64,000 nucleotides of DNA from Candidatus Stramentimicrobium fermentans (GTDB taxonomy: Bacteria > Atribacterota > Phoenicimicrobiia > Phoenicimicrobiales > Stramentimicrobiaceae), in assembly GCA_012520575.1 (NCBI GenBank), contig JAAYOB010000007.1:62001-126000 (forward strand), written 5' to 3'. The position numbers and the translations under genes were made by a program. Each line of letters begins with the position of its first letter. Within the stretch, counting starts at the first letter, position 1. Below are positions 10,823 to 21,671 of the stretch, one piece after another. The notes under the pieces are model-generated. The model did no database searches, was not told where the DNA came from, and was given only the letters and a program-made list of their open reading frames with translations.

Positions 10823-11283
10823 TTTAAGTTTAACTCCATCATATACACTACCAGATCCTTATACTGGCGGTGCTCTTAAAGTTCAATCTCTCTTTCCTGT
10901 AACTTCCTTTGGCAAGTGAATATATACCTGTATGACCTGGTCATTGCTCCTAACTGTAGCAACAAGGTAATATTTTAGACTAAATACCTTTATCATTTTA
11001 GTATACTTTTCGCAAGAAACTAACTCCTTCCATACTATTTTTCCAGCATTGAATTTAAAGTATTTGCTACATTACACAATTCATAATTAGACAAAATCTA
11101 TCCGGAAGATATGGTATTGAGTTTAGTATATAGTTTAAATAGATCCTCTAAGTCTCATACTTATCATTATATATCAAAGCACAAAAGTGGATAAGTAAGA
11201 TACGGTTACCTATTTTTCCCCTTGCAGACGGGAATTTCCGTTGGGCTGAATCCAAATTATTATTGCTTATAGAGGTATAGTAA

Positions 11284-13284
11284 TTATTTGAAAATAATTT
11301 TTTCTCGTTTCAGCCTTTTTATTTCATCTCTCAACAAAGCGGCTCTTTCAAAGTCCAGCTCTTTGGCTGCCTGATTCATCTCATTCTTCAAGGATTTTAT
11401 TAAAGCACTTAGGCTGCTGTGAGGTAAATACTTTCTTTGACCTTCGCTTGCCTTATAGTTACTATCCCGCTCTTCGTCTCCTTCAAAATCTTCAAAGTAA
11501 ACCATATCATCCAGTGGTTTTTGTATGGTCTGTGGAACAATATTATGTTTACGATTATACCCTAACTGAATCTTTCTCCTACGGCTTGTTTCCCTTATTG
11601 CCCTTTTTACCGAACCGGTTATCTCATCACAATACAGAATTACAGTACCGTTAACATTTCGGGCTGCTCTTCCCATGGTCTGTATCAGAGAAGTTTCCGA
11701 ACGCAAAAACCCCTCTTTGTCAGCATCTAAGATAGCAACTAATGAGACTTCCGGCAAATCTAAACCCTCCCTTAACAGATTAACACCCACCAATACATCA
11801 AATCTGCCTTCCCGTAAATCTTTTAATATTTTAATTCTCTCAATAGTACCAATCTCGGAATGGAGGTATCTAACCTTTATATCAATTTCCTGTAGATATT
11901 CAGCGGTATTTTCAGCCATTCTTTTAGTAAGGGTGGTCACTAATACTCTTTCTTTCTGAGTAACCCTTTTTTTGATTTCAGCAATTAAATCATCTATCTG
12001 AAATTGGGCTGGTCTCACTATTACCTCCGGATCTACCAGTCCGGTCGGCCTTATTATCTGCTCCACAACCTGCTCGCTTTGCTTCAACTCATACTTTGCC
12101 GGTGTTGCTGAAACAAATAGCACTTTTTCCAAATACTTTTCAAATTCATGAAATACTAAGGGTCTATTATCATAAGCCGAGGGAAGTCTAAATCCATATT
12201 GTACTAAACTATCTTTTCTAGATTTATCCCCGGCATACATTCCCCTCAATTGAGGAATAGTTACATGTGATTCATCTATCAATATCAGAAATGGTTTGGG
12301 GAAATAATTGAGTAAGGTGGCTGGCGGCTCACCTGCTTTTCTGCCACTCAAATGCCGAGAATAGTTTTCAACACCGGTACAATATCCGAACTGTGTTAAC
12401 ATTTCTAAGTCATATTTCGTTCTTTGCTCCAACCTTTCGGCTTCCAGCAGTTTGCCATTCTTTTGAAAATAAAACAATCTCTCTGTTAACTCTTTTTTAA
12501 TAGTTCTGATTCCCTGCTCCATTCTTTCTGGTGGAGTTATAAAGTGCTTAGCCGGGTATATAGCTATCTTTTCTTTTCTTTCCATCCGGTGTCCGGTCAG
12601 AGGGTCAATCTCGTGAATTGCCTCTATAGTATTACCAAAAAACTCAAGACGAAAGGAACTCTCGAGATATGCCGGAAATACATCTAAAACATCTCCTCTT
12701 ATTCTAAATATACCTCTTTCAAATTCAATATCATTCCGCTCATATTGGATATTAATTAATCTTCTGGACACCTCTTCTATCTCTATTTGTTGATCTTCCT
12801 TTAGCAACAAAACTTGCTCAGAAAAATCACTGGGTGAGCCTAGCCCATAAATACAGGAAACACTTGCTACTATCACCACATCCTTTCTTTCCAGTAAAGC
12901 TGTAGTGGCAAACAATCGCAACCGGTCTATCTCATCATTGATAGAGGCATCCTTCTCGATATAAGTATCGGTACGAGGTATATAGGCTTCCGGCTGATAA
13001 TAGTCATAATAACTGACAAAATAACCGACCGCATTGTGAGGGAAAAATCGCCTGAATTCGGTACAGAGCTGTGCTGCCAGCGTTTTATTGTGAGAGATAA
13101 CCAAGGTCGGTAATTGTAAATACTGGATAACATTGGCCATAGTAAATGTTTTACCAGAACCGGTTACCCCCAAAAGAGTCTGTACATCTTTACCTTCTTT
13201 AAATCCATCACATATTTTTTTGATTGCTTCCGGTTGGTCCCCCTGGGGGGAATATTTAGAACTCAGTTGAAAGTTTTTATTCAT
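11284..13284 (-). CDS. uvrB: UvrABC system protein B
   Basis: [14 protein letters not shown]...[32 protein letters not shown]-terminal UVR motif [21 protein letters not shown]. Confidence 0.98.
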   Translation of the reverse strand: MNKNFQLSSKYSPQGDQPEAIKKICDGFKEGKDVQTLLGVTGSGKTFTMANVIQYLQLPTLVISHNKTLAAQLCTEFRRFFPHNAVGYFVSYYDYYQPEAYIPRTDTYIEKDASINDEIDRLRLFATTALLERKDVVIVASVSCIYGLGSPSDFSEQVLLLKEDQQIEIEEVSRRLINIQYERNDIEFERGIFRIRGDVLDVFPAYLESSFRLEFFGNTIEAIHEIDPLTGHRMERKEKIAIYPAKHFITPPERMEQGIRTIKKELTERLFYFQKNGKLLEAERLEQRTKYDLEMLTQFGYCTGVENYSRHLSGRKAGEPPATLLNYFPKPFLILIDESHVTIPQLRGMYAGDKSRKDSLVQYGFRLPSAYDNRPLVFHEFEKYLEKVLFVSATPAKYELKQSEQVVEQIIRPTGLVDPEVIVRPAQFQIDDLIAEIKKRVTQKERVLVTTLTKRMAENTAEYLQEIDIKVRYLHSEIGTIERIKILKDLREGRFDVLVGVNLLREGLDLPEVSLVAILDADKEGFLRSETSLIQTMGRAARNVNGTVILYCDEITGSVKRAIRETSRRRKIQLGYNRKHNIVPQTIQKPLDDMVYFEDFEGDEERDSNYKASEGQRKYLPHSSLSALIKSLKNEMNQAAKELDFERAALLRDEIKRLKREKIIFK

Positions 13285-13495
13285 AGATTATCTTTCTTAA
13301 TTTCCAGCAAGGTTCTAATTTAAGATTGTAGAGTTTTTTATTTTAACATTACCTAATAATGAATTTATCGCCCTAAATTATACCATATAGCGCAATTACT
13401 GAATCAAATCTTAATAATTCTAGAGGGAAGGCGTGGGACGGACAGGATGGATCTTTTTATTGTTTAAAAATGTAAAATCAATTTCATAAAATTAT

Positions 13496-14110
13496 TTACT
13501 TTCTATTCAGGTATTGCTTTAGCTCTTTCCAGATCCGTCTTACTTGTTTTCCAGTCTGCTCTCGAGAAAAAGAATTATTAATAACATAATCGGCTAAAGA
13601 AAGCTTCTTTTCCATAGGTATCTGTGACTCTATTCTTCTTAATGCATCTTCCTTGCTGAGGTTATCTCTAAGCAGCAACCTCTTTAACTGCTCCTCTTTA
13701 CCTATATAGACCACAATTATCTTATCCATCATTTCTTCTAATTGGGCCTCAAAGAGCAAGGGTGCATCAATAATGCAAATCAAATCCCGGCCATAATTCT
13801 TTTTCAATTCCTCAATCTTCTGTTTTATAACAGCCGTAATTTTGGGATGGGTTATTTTGTTTAATATTGCTAATTTTTCTCTATCAGAAAATACAATTTT
13901 GCCTAATTCTTTACGATTAATATGTAGATTGCTTTCTAATATTCCTTCGCCAAAATAGTCAACAATTTCTTGCCAGGCACTTTCTCCCGGACAAATAATA
14001 GTATGGGCAATCTGGTCGGCATCAATCACCTGTGCCCCTAATTGTCGGAAAATTTCGGCCACAGTTGTCTTTCCCGAAACAATTCCGCCTGTTAAGCCTA
14101 CGATCAACAT
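13496..14110 (-). CDS. coaE: Dephospho-CoA kinase
   Basis: MLIVGLTGGIVSGKTTVAEIFRQLGAQVIDADQIAH; IDAPLLFEAQLEEMMDKIIVVY. Confidence 0.93.
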   Translation of the reverse strand: MLIVGLTGGIVSGKTTVAEIFRQLGAQVIDADQIAHTIICPGESAWQEIVDYFGEGILESNLHINRKELGKIVFSDREKLAILNKITHPKITAVIKQKIEELKKNYGRDLICIIDAPLLFEAQLEEMMDKIIVVYIGKEEQLKRLLLRDNLSKEDALRRIESQIPMEKKLSLADYVINNSFSREQTGKQVRRIWKELKQYLNRK

Positions 14111-14162
14111 TTTTAAAAATACAAGCCTTTCTTTCTTCTTTTAAAACAAAATCTGATTTGTT

Positions 14163-16832
14163 TTATAGTTCGCCCCATTTATATCCACTAGCAAAATTTA
14201 CCTTTAATGGTATATCTAAATGTATGCAATTCTCCATAATCTCTTTAATAATGGCTTGCCTCCTTGCTAGCTCAGATTCGATAATTTCGAAGATTAGCTC
14301 ATCATGAATCTGTAAAATTAAGCCGCTATCCTGATTCAGTTCTTCCATTTTAGAGTCTATACCAATCATGGCTATTTTTATTAAATCTGCCGCGGTCCCC
14401 TGTATGGGAGCATTGATAGCGATGCGTTCAAAAAATTCTCTGATTGACTTATTAGGACTATCAATTCCTTCTAAATACCTGATCCGATTAAACACGGTCT
14501 TCACATATTTCTTTTTTCGGGCAATCGTAATCTGTTCATCTACATATTCTTTAACCCTGTGATATCTTTGAAAATAAGCAGTAATATAGGTTTCGGCATC
14601 TTCCCTGCTTATTCCCAAGTTAGCCGATAGGCCAAAACTACTCATTCCATAAATAATACCGAAGTTAATAGTTTTAGCAATTCTCCTCATTTCTTCACTA
14701 ACCAGACTGAGATCGACATTAAATAATTGGGCTGCTGTGTAGGCATGAACATCTTGCCCTTGTAAAAATGCCTCCTTCAGATTTTCGTCTCCAGATAAAT
14801 GTGCAAGAATTCTAAGCTCAATTTGAGAATAATCGGCAGATAAAAAAACATTTCCTGCCTCACAAATGAAAGCATCCCTGATGGCACGTCCCAATTCAGT
14901 TCTGACCGGTATATTCTGTAAATTAGGATTATTGCTGCTCAGCCTGCCTGTTGAAGTACCTGTTTGATTAAAACAGGTGTGAACTCTTCCGGTTTGAGGA
15001 CTAATCAATTGTGGTAATTTGTCAATGTAGGTATTTTTTAATTTTTCTAATTCTCGGTAATCCAATATCTTGGCGACTACCTCATGTTTTTCCGATAATT
15101 CTGAGAGAACACGGGCATCTGTGGAATAACCGGTTTTAGTCTTTTTAATAGGAGGTAGTTTCAATTTTTCAAATAAAATTCGGCTTAACTGCTTTGGTGA
15201 ATTCAGATTGAACTCTTCTCCCGCGAAATTAAATATTTCTATCCTAATTTGGGCAATTTTATGAGAAAATTGTTGGGACATCTTCTTTAAAAAAACATTG
15301 TCCAGCTTAATTCCTCTCTTTTCCATCTGATAAAGGACTTTAATAAGTGGAAGTTCGACTTCAAGGTATAATTCAAGTAGATTTTTTGCTGAGAGTTGCT
15401 GCCATAATGCCTGTTTTAAAGATGGTAAAGATTTAACCTTAGCACAAAGTTCTTCTTCCCAACCGGCAATATTTTTATCCTGTTTACCTTCTCTTTCCTG
15501 ATAGTTGCTATCAGGTAGATATTCTCTTAGCAGACTTGCTAAGGGGTAATCCTGCCGGGAGGGATTCAATAAATAAGAGGCTATCATGGTATCAAAACAA
15601 GGAAGGTAGAAAAAATTTAAATCTTTAAAGAGATATTTGCCTGAACTCTTTAGGTCAAAACCAATCTTTTCAATTTTTTCATCTTGAAAAAGTTCTTTTA
15701 ACTTTTTTGATAATATTTCCTCAGAAAGGCCGTTGTTGTCTAATAGACTACCACAAGTATTGTATCTCACCAAAAACACTTCGTCTGAAAGGGCAAAGGT
15801 AATTCCCTGCATTGTTTTATTGGTAGGCGATTGGTTTATTTGCGCCAACCAAGAAAAAGTTCCTACAGATTTAATCTTTTTATACAAATCCAATAGTTGT
15901 CCCTCTGTAGTAATTTCCCGAAATTCAATGCTCTTCTTTTTAATCTCTTGATTACTCTTTTTCAAAGGAGGGAGCTTTTCTAATAGTTTTTTAAATTCGT
16001 ATTTTTGATATAATTCCCTTAATTGCTCCTGGTCCGGGCCCAAATAAGCTATCTCATTCAATCTTAAATCAAGGTCAACATCTTTGTTAATCACAGCCAA
16101 TTCTTTACTCAAGCGAGCCTGATTTTCGTGCTGCTCAATCCTCTTTTTAATAGATTTATTCTCTATTTTTGATAAATTATTAATTATTTCCTCCAAGCTG
16201 CCATACTGTTGTATTAGCTTTTGGGCTGTTTTTACTCCGATGCCGGGAACACCGGGTATATTATCAGAGGAGTCACCTTTTAAGCCTATATAATCAGGAA
16301 TCAATACCGGCGGAAATCCTAACATTTCCTCAATATTTGCTAAACCACGCTGTTCAACTTGGGTAAACCCTTTCTGCATTAAAAAAATCTCAGTATCTGT
16401 ATCTGCCAGCTGCAATAAATCACGGTCACCGGTAACAATTACTGGTTTATATTCACTATCTTTTATCTTATGGACAATAGTACCGATAATGTCATCAGCT
16501 TCATATCCTTCAATTGCAAAAGATAGTATATTAAAATTTTTTACAATCTCTTTAATAATGGGAACCTGTTCAATTAATTCTGTCGGCATCTTTTCTCTCT
16601 GAGCTTTATATTGCTGGTAAAGTTGGTGCCGGAAGGTGGGTTTTGGTGTATCAAAGGCAATAATGAGGCCATCCGGTTTTTGTTCTTCTAATAATTTTAG
16701 CAACAGCAGAGTGAAGCCATAGGCAGCATTGATAAGCCGACCTTGGGAGGTTGTTAATTTAGGTAAGGCAAAAAAAGCTCGATAGATTAAACCCTGCCCA
16801 TCTATTAAAAATAGTCTTTTAGTTTTTTCCAT
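14163..16832 (-). CDS. polA: DNA polymerase I
   Basis: 5'-3' exo domain (FDTPKPTFRHQLYQQYKAQREKMP, GVPGIGVKTAQKLI) and family A polymerase motifs (SADYSQIELRILAHLSGD, RRIAKTINFGIIYGMS, QIHDELIFE). Confidence 0.98.
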   Translation of the reverse strand: MEKTKRLFLIDGQGLIYRAFFALPKLTTSQGRLINAAYGFTLLLLKLLEEQKPDGLIIAFDTPKPTFRHQLYQQYKAQREKMPTELIEQVPIIKEIVKNFNILSFAIEGYEADDIIGTIVHKIKDSEYKPVIVTGDRDLLQLADTDTEIFLMQKGFTQVEQRGLANIEEMLGFPPVLIPDYIGLKGDSSDNIPGVPGIGVKTAQKLIQQYGSLEEIINNLSKIENKSIKKRIEQHENQARLSKELAVINKDVDLDLRLNEIAYLGPDQEQLRELYQKYEFKKLLEKLPPLKKSNQEIKKKSIEFREITTEGQLLDLYKKIKSVGTFSWLAQINQSPTNKTMQGITFALSDEVFLVRYNTCGSLLDNNGLSEEILSKKLKELFQDEKIEKIGFDLKSSGKYLFKDLNFFYLPCFDTMIASYLLNPSRQDYPLASLLREYLPDSNYQEREGKQDKNIAGWEEELCAKVKSLPSLKQALWQQLSAKNLLELYLEVELPLIKVLYQMEKRGIKLDNVFLKKMSQQFSHKIAQIRIEIFNFAGEEFNLNSPKQLSRILFEKLKLPPIKKTKTGYSTDARVLSELSEKHEVVAKILDYRELEKLKNTYIDKLPQLISPQTGRVHTCFNQTGTSTGRLSSNNPNLQNIPVRTELGRAIRDAFICEAGNVFLSADYSQIELRILAHLSGDENLKEAFLQGQDVHAYTAAQLFNVDLSLVSEEMRRIAKTINFGIIYGMSSFGLSANLGISREDAETYITAYFQRYHRVKEYVDEQITIARKKKYVKTVFNRIRYLEGIDSPNKSIREFFERIAINAPIQGTAADLIKIAMIGIDSKMEELNQDSGLILQIHDELIFEIIESELARRQAIIKEIMENCIHLDIPLKVNFASGYKWGEL

Positions 16833-16966
16833 TATTCATAACACTCTTTTATTAAATAAATTTTTACGATTGATTCAGAACTTGGGGGAACAATCCGGCA
16901 AATAACTGGTGAGCAACTTGACATTAGTATCGGTCTAATCTATAATTTTTAAGAATCTTTCTTTAT

Positions 16967-17055
16967 GCCGGAGTGGCGAAATTGGTAGACGCACTGGACT
17001 CAAAATCCAGCGAGCCTCACAGCTCATGTCGGTTCGACTCCGACCTTCGGCACCA
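16967..17055 (+). tRNA. tRNA-Leu (anticodon CAA), CCA encoded
   Basis: Acceptor GCCGGAG / CTTCGGC, anticodon stem-loop CTGGA-CTCAAAA-TCCAG, variable arm, T-arm GGTTCGACTCC, ACCA end. Confidence 0.95.
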
Positions 17056-17067
17056 TCATTAAGTCCC

Positions 17068-20000
17068 TCAATATTTTCCACTTTGATACCATATTTCAGC
17101 TGAGGGTAAAAATTCCTGAATTTCCCGAATCAACTTATCATTATAGGCAATGCTTATTTGTTCACTAACCTGCTGTCGATATGTTTTTAGTCCAACTTTA
17201 AAATACAAAATTATACCGTTTTTTCCGGGATATTTTTGAAATATCTCTTTTAAATCTATTAGTTTTTCCGGACTCAGTTCGGTAATATCCACCTTAATAT
17301 TAAGATTTCTATTGTTATTACTCTTTTTCTTTTCCTTTGTATCAGCGTTTTTCCGATTATCGTAGTCATGAATAGAGTAAATCGCTTCTGCCAGTAGTTT
17401 TATGTTGACCTCCATGGCATCCAAACGACCCTCAACAATGACAATACTCTCATTAGTAAGAACTTCTTTGCATTCTTCAAATATTTTAGGGAAAACAACA
17501 ACCTCCACAGTTCCGAATAAATCTTCTAAGGAGAAGTAAGCCATTGCATTCCCATTTTTAGTAGTCTTCTTTTTGATATTGGTAACTACACCACCCAGGA
17601 TTACATGGCTCTTGTCGGAAAAGTCTTCCAGATGAGCGGAATCGGTATTGGTAATCTCAGCTAACCTATCATGATAATCATCTAAGGGATGGTGCGTAAG
17701 ATAAAAACCGAGGGTTTCTTTCTCCATAGTGAGCAGTTCTTGCCTGGTAAATTCTTGTACTGTGGACATATCGGGAAAACCCTGAAAATTGTCGAGCAAC
17801 CTTTCATTTTTTATCACAAAGAGACTAGCCTGTCCATTCCTCTTTTCTCTTTGTTGGTCCTGAGCTATTTGTATGGATTTATCTAATACTGCCAGTAATT
17901 GAGCCCTAGAGGTTTTAAGTGAATCAAAAGCGCCACACTTTATTAAACTCTCTATCACCCTCCTGTTCATAGACCTTAAATCTACTCTCTGACAAAAATC
18001 GAGTAAAGAAGAGAATGATCCGCCTTCCTCTCTCTCTTTAATGATATTTTCTACTGCTACTCTCCCTACGTTTTTAACGGCAGCCAATCCAAATCGTATA
18101 GTCTTATCATCTACTACTGTAAAATCAATCAAACTTTCATTGATATCGGGCGGCAGTATCTTCAATCCCATATTCTGGCATTCTTTAATATATTTCACAA
18201 CCTTATCAGTATTTTGCATAATACTGGTAAGCAGAGCAGCCATAAATTCCACCGGATAATGCGCCTTCAGATAGGCGGTCTGATAAGATAGGAAAGCATA
18301 AGAAACACTGTGGGATTTATTAAATCCATACCCTGCAAAATAAGCGATAAGGTCATAGATCTCCTCTGCAGTCTTTTTGTCAATTCCATTTTTTACAGAA
18401 CCCTCAATAAACTGTTTTTGCTGCTTTTTCATTACCTCTTTTATCTTCTTACCCATAGCTTTTCTTAGGATATCTGCCTGCCCTAAGGAATAACCTGCCA
18501 ACTGACTGGCAATCTGCATAACCTGCTCCTGGTAGACTATTACCCCATAAGTATCTCTGAGTATGGGCTCCAGTTTGGGATGCAAATATTTAATCTCTAC
18601 TTTACCTTTTTTCCTATTGATAAAATCATCAATCATTCCGCTGCCCAATGGTCCCGGCCTAAACAGTGCTAAGAGGGCGGTAATGTCTTCAATGCTTTCT
18701 GCTTCCATTCTTTTTACCAGATCTACCATTCCGGAACTTTCTAATTGGAAAATACCACAACATTCTCCCTTAGCCAATAGTTCATAGACTTTCGGGTCAT
18801 CTAAGGGAACTTTGTCTATATCAATCGTCTCTCCTTTGGTTTTACTAATAATATTTAAGGTATTGTAGATTACAGAAAGTGTTCTCAATCCTAAAAAGTC
18901 CATCTTTAATAATCCCAAGGGCTCTAAATCTTCCGCTATATATTGTGTTGATATTTCCCCTTCACTGGTTAACTGGAGGGGAACAAAATCGGTCAACGGT
19001 TCTCGGGAAAGAACAACTCCTGCAGCATGAGTGGAGGCATGACGGGATAAGCCTTCTAATTTAGATGAGATTTCAATCATCTTCCTGACAGTAGGCTCAT
19101 TTTCCATCCTATTCTTCAAATCCGGCTCCATCTGTAAAGCCTTCTCTATAGTCATATTGGGCTCGAAGGGAATCATTTTAGCAATCTTATCTACCTGACT
19201 ATAAGGGACCCCCAGGGCTCTACCCACATCTCTAATTACTGCCCTAGCCGCCATGGTTCCAAAGGTAATTATCTGGGAAACTTTATCACGTCCATACTTT
19301 TTACTAACATATTCAATTACTTCTCCTCTTCCTTCAATGCTAAAATCAATATCAAAATCCGGCATACTGATTCGTTCCGGGTTTAGAAACCTTTCAAAGA
19401 GTAGATTATAATCTAAGGGATTAATGTTGGTAATGTTGAGGCAATAAGCTATTAAGCTACCGGCAGCCGAACCTCTTCCGGGCCCAACCATAATATTATG
19501 TTTTTTGGCAAAATCAACAAAATCCCAAACGATCAAGAAATAGGTAGCAAAACCCATCTTTTCGATTACTGCTAACTCGTAATCCAAACGTTCCTTCACT
19601 TCAGCGTCCACATGTTTAAATTTATTTAAAGCCCCCTCATAGCACAATTGTTTTAAATAATCTTGGTCTGTAAGGTTGTTCGGTACATTGAAGTCAGGAA
19701 GATGAGCATTGCGAAATTCAATTTCCAGATTGCATTCATCGGCAATCTTGAGTGTATTTTCCAGTGCCTCAGGAACGTCCGCAAAATGTTGCAGCATCTC
19801 TTCCTGGGTATTAAAATAGAATTCATTGGTACTAAACTTCATCCTATCCGGGTCATCTAGATTGGTGGCAGTCTGAATACATAATAGGATATCATGTGCT
19901 TCAGAATCTTCTTTATTAATATAGTGCACATCATTGGTAGCAACTAAAGGAATCCCGAGAGTTTTACTCAGTTCGATTAATTCCTGATTAACCTTAAGCT

Positions 20001-20556
20001 GTTCAGGCATGGTATTGTTTTGCAGCTCTAAATAAAAATTACCCTCACCGAATATTTCTTGATAATTCAGTGCCAATTTCTGAGCTTCTGTAAAACTGTT
20101 CTGTAATATGAGACGTGGAATCTCCCCTTGCAGGCAGGCGGATAGTCCTATGAGTCCTTCACTATACTCTTTAAGTATCTCCTTATCAATCCTAGGCTTG
20201 TAGTAGAAGCCTTCCAAAAATGATTTAGTAACCAATTGAATGAGATTTTGATAACCGATCTTATTTTTCACCAGAAGAATTAGATGGCTGGGCGTTTCTT
20301 TCTTACCATAGGATTTATCCTTCCTGCTGTTAGGAGCAAGATAAACTTCACAACCAATTATAGGTTTGATACCCTGGGCTACCGCTTCTTTGTAAAACTG
20401 GATAACTCCATACATAACCCCATGATCAGTCAAAGCTAGAGCAGGCATATTGTTTTCTTTAGCTTTATTGATTAATTCTTTGATACGGCAAGCCCCGTCG
20501 AGCAGGCTATACTCGGAATGAACGTGGAGATGAACAAATCCTTGTTTTTTTGACAT
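17068..20556 (-). CDS. dnaE: DNA polymerase III subunit alpha
   Basis: PHP domain FVHLHVHSEYSLLDGACRI; MPDFDIDFSIEGRGEVIEYVSKKYG; FNKSHSVSYAFLSYQTAYLKAHYPVEF. Confidence 0.98.
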   Translation of the reverse strand: MSKKQGFVHLHVHSEYSLLDGACRIKELINKAKENNMPALALTDHGVMYGVIQFYKEAVAQGIKPIIGCEVYLAPNSRKDKSYGKKETPSHLILLVKNKIGYQNLIQLVTKSFLEGFYYKPRIDKEILKEYSEGLIGLSACLQGEIPRLILQNSFTEAQKLALNYQEIFGEGNFYLELQNNTMPEQLKVNQELIELSKTLGIPLVATNDVHYINKEDSEAHDILLCIQTATNLDDPDRMKFSTNEFYFNTQEEMLQHFADVPEALENTLKIADECNLEIEFRNAHLPDFNVPNNLTDQDYLKQLCYEGALNKFKHVDAEVKERLDYELAVIEKMGFATYFLIVWDFVDFAKKHNIMVGPGRGSAAGSLIAYCLNITNINPLDYNLLFERFLNPERISMPDFDIDFSIEGRGEVIEYVSKKYGRDKVSQIITFGTMAARAVIRDVGRALGVPYSQVDKIAKMIPFEPNMTIEKALQMEPDLKNRMENEPTVRKMIEISSKLEGLSRHASTHAAGVVLSREPLTDFVPLQLTSEGEISTQYIAEDLEPLGLLKMDFLGLRTLSVIYNTLNIISKTKGETIDIDKVPLDDPKVYELLAKGECCGIFQLESSGMVDLVKRMEAESIEDITALLALFRPGPLGSGMIDDFINRKKGKVEIKYLHPKLEPILRDTYGVIVYQEQVMQIASQLAGYSLGQADILRKAMGKKIKEVMKKQQKQFIEGSVKNGIDKKTAEEIYDLIAYFAGYGFNKSHSVSYAFLSYQTAYLKAHYPVEFMAALLTSIMQNTDKVVKYIKECQNMGLKILPPDINESLIDFTVVDDKTIRFGLAAVKNVGRVAVENIIKEREEGGSFSSLLDFCQRVDLRSMNRRVIESLIKCGAFDSLKTSRAQLLAVLDKSIQIAQDQQREKRNGQASLFVIKNERLLDNFQGFPDMSTVQEFTRQELLTMEKETLGFYLTHHPLDDYHDRLAEITNTDSAHLEDFSDKSHVILGGVVTNIKKKTTKNGNAMAYFSLEDLFGTVEVVVFPKIFEECKEVLTNESIVIVEGRLDAMEVNIKLLAEAIYSIHDYDNRKNADTKEKKKSNNNRNLNIKVDITELSPEKLIDLKEIFQKYPGKNGIILYFKVGLKTYRQQVSEQISIAYNDKLIREIQEFLPSAEIWYQSGKY

Positions 20557-20600
20557 AATTATTTCTCTCTTCCCAAAAATTACCGGGTTTATTAAAAGAA

Positions 20601-21632
20601 TTACTTAAAAAATATTTTAGCAAAATCAAGCCACTCTTTATTTACTATTTTAATCTCTTTGGTTGCCTCTTCTAAGGGTACCGAGATAATCTTATCACCA
20701 TTCATAGCTGCCATCTTACCAAAATCTTCTTTTGCTATTAATTCCATGGCTTTAACCCCGGTACGTAAACCTAACATCCGATCAAATACGGTAGGGATAC
20801 CGCCTCTTTGAATGTGACCGATAACCGCATGGCGAGTTTCCAGACTGGTTTTCTCACAGATTAAGTCTGCTAAGACTTGCCCAATCTCTCTCTTTCTCAA
20901 AATCATATGCCCAAACTGGTCTAATTCTTCTTTTTCGATACCGATACTCGGTAATTTAATCCCCTCCGATACTACTACCAGGGCATATTTTTTTCGGGCA
21001 TACACTCGCTGGAGCTGTTTGCACATCTCCTCGATATCCGGTTCTTCTTCCGGCAGTAATATCCAATCGGCTCCGGAGGCCAATCCGGTATAGAGAGCAA
21101 CCCAGCCTGCATATCGACCCATTACCTCCAGTATCATAACCCGATGGTGAGATTTTCCGGTATCCTCTAAACTCTTCATTGCTTCTACTGCTCTCGTAAC
21201 TGCACTATCAAAACCAAAGGTGAAATCAGTGGAGGATAGATCGTTATCCATGGTTTTAGGTGCTCCTACTATCTTCACCTTACATTCCTTATATAGTCTA
21301 GAGGCAACTCCTAAGGTATCTTCTCCACCCATAGCTAAAAGAGCATCAAGACCATAGTTTTTTATGGTACTTATTACTCTTTCTACTCCATTTTCCATTT
21401 TAAACGGGTTGGTACGAGATGTCCCTAAAATTGTACCGGACTTATCTACTAATTCCTCCACATCCTGCAAGTCAATTTTAACTATATTTCCATCGATCAA
21501 GCCTCTCCAGCCATCTTTAATACCAAAAACTTCATAATCGAAATCATGGGCTCGATAGACAGCACCACGAATAGCCGGATTGAGCCCGCAGCAATCTCCT
21601 CCGCCTGTTAAAATACCAACTCTTTTCGACAT
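20601..21632 (-). CDS. 6-phosphofructokinase, probably pyrophosphate-dependent by signature residues
   Basis: VGILTGGGDCCGLNPAIRG; MGGEDTLGVASRL; APKTMDNDL; MGRYAGWVAL. Confidence 0.9.
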   Translation of the reverse strand: MSKRVGILTGGGDCCGLNPAIRGAVYRAHDFDYEVFGIKDGWRGLIDGNIVKIDLQDVEELVDKSGTILGTSRTNPFKMENGVERVISTIKNYGLDALLAMGGEDTLGVASRLYKECKVKIVGAPKTMDNDLSSTDFTFGFDSAVTRAVEAMKSLEDTGKSHHRVMILEVMGRYAGWVALYTGLASGADWILLPEEEPDIEEMCKQLQRVYARKKYALVVVSEGIKLPSIGIEKEELDQFGHMILRKREIGQVLADLICEKTSLETRHAVIGHIQRGGIPTVFDRMLGLRTGVKAMELIAKEDFGKMAAMNGDKIISVPLEEATKEIKIVNKEWLDFAKIFFK

Positions 21633-21671
21633 CTTATTCTCTCCCTTATTCTTTACTTTTTTCTACCTAAT

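Noticed and set aside
12927-13133. Minus-strand 68-aa ORF in an alternate frame
   Set aside because: Lies inside uvrB in a different frame; no support
14032-14307. Plus-strand ORF of 91 aa spanning the coaE/polA boundary
   Set aside because: Antisense to two confident genes
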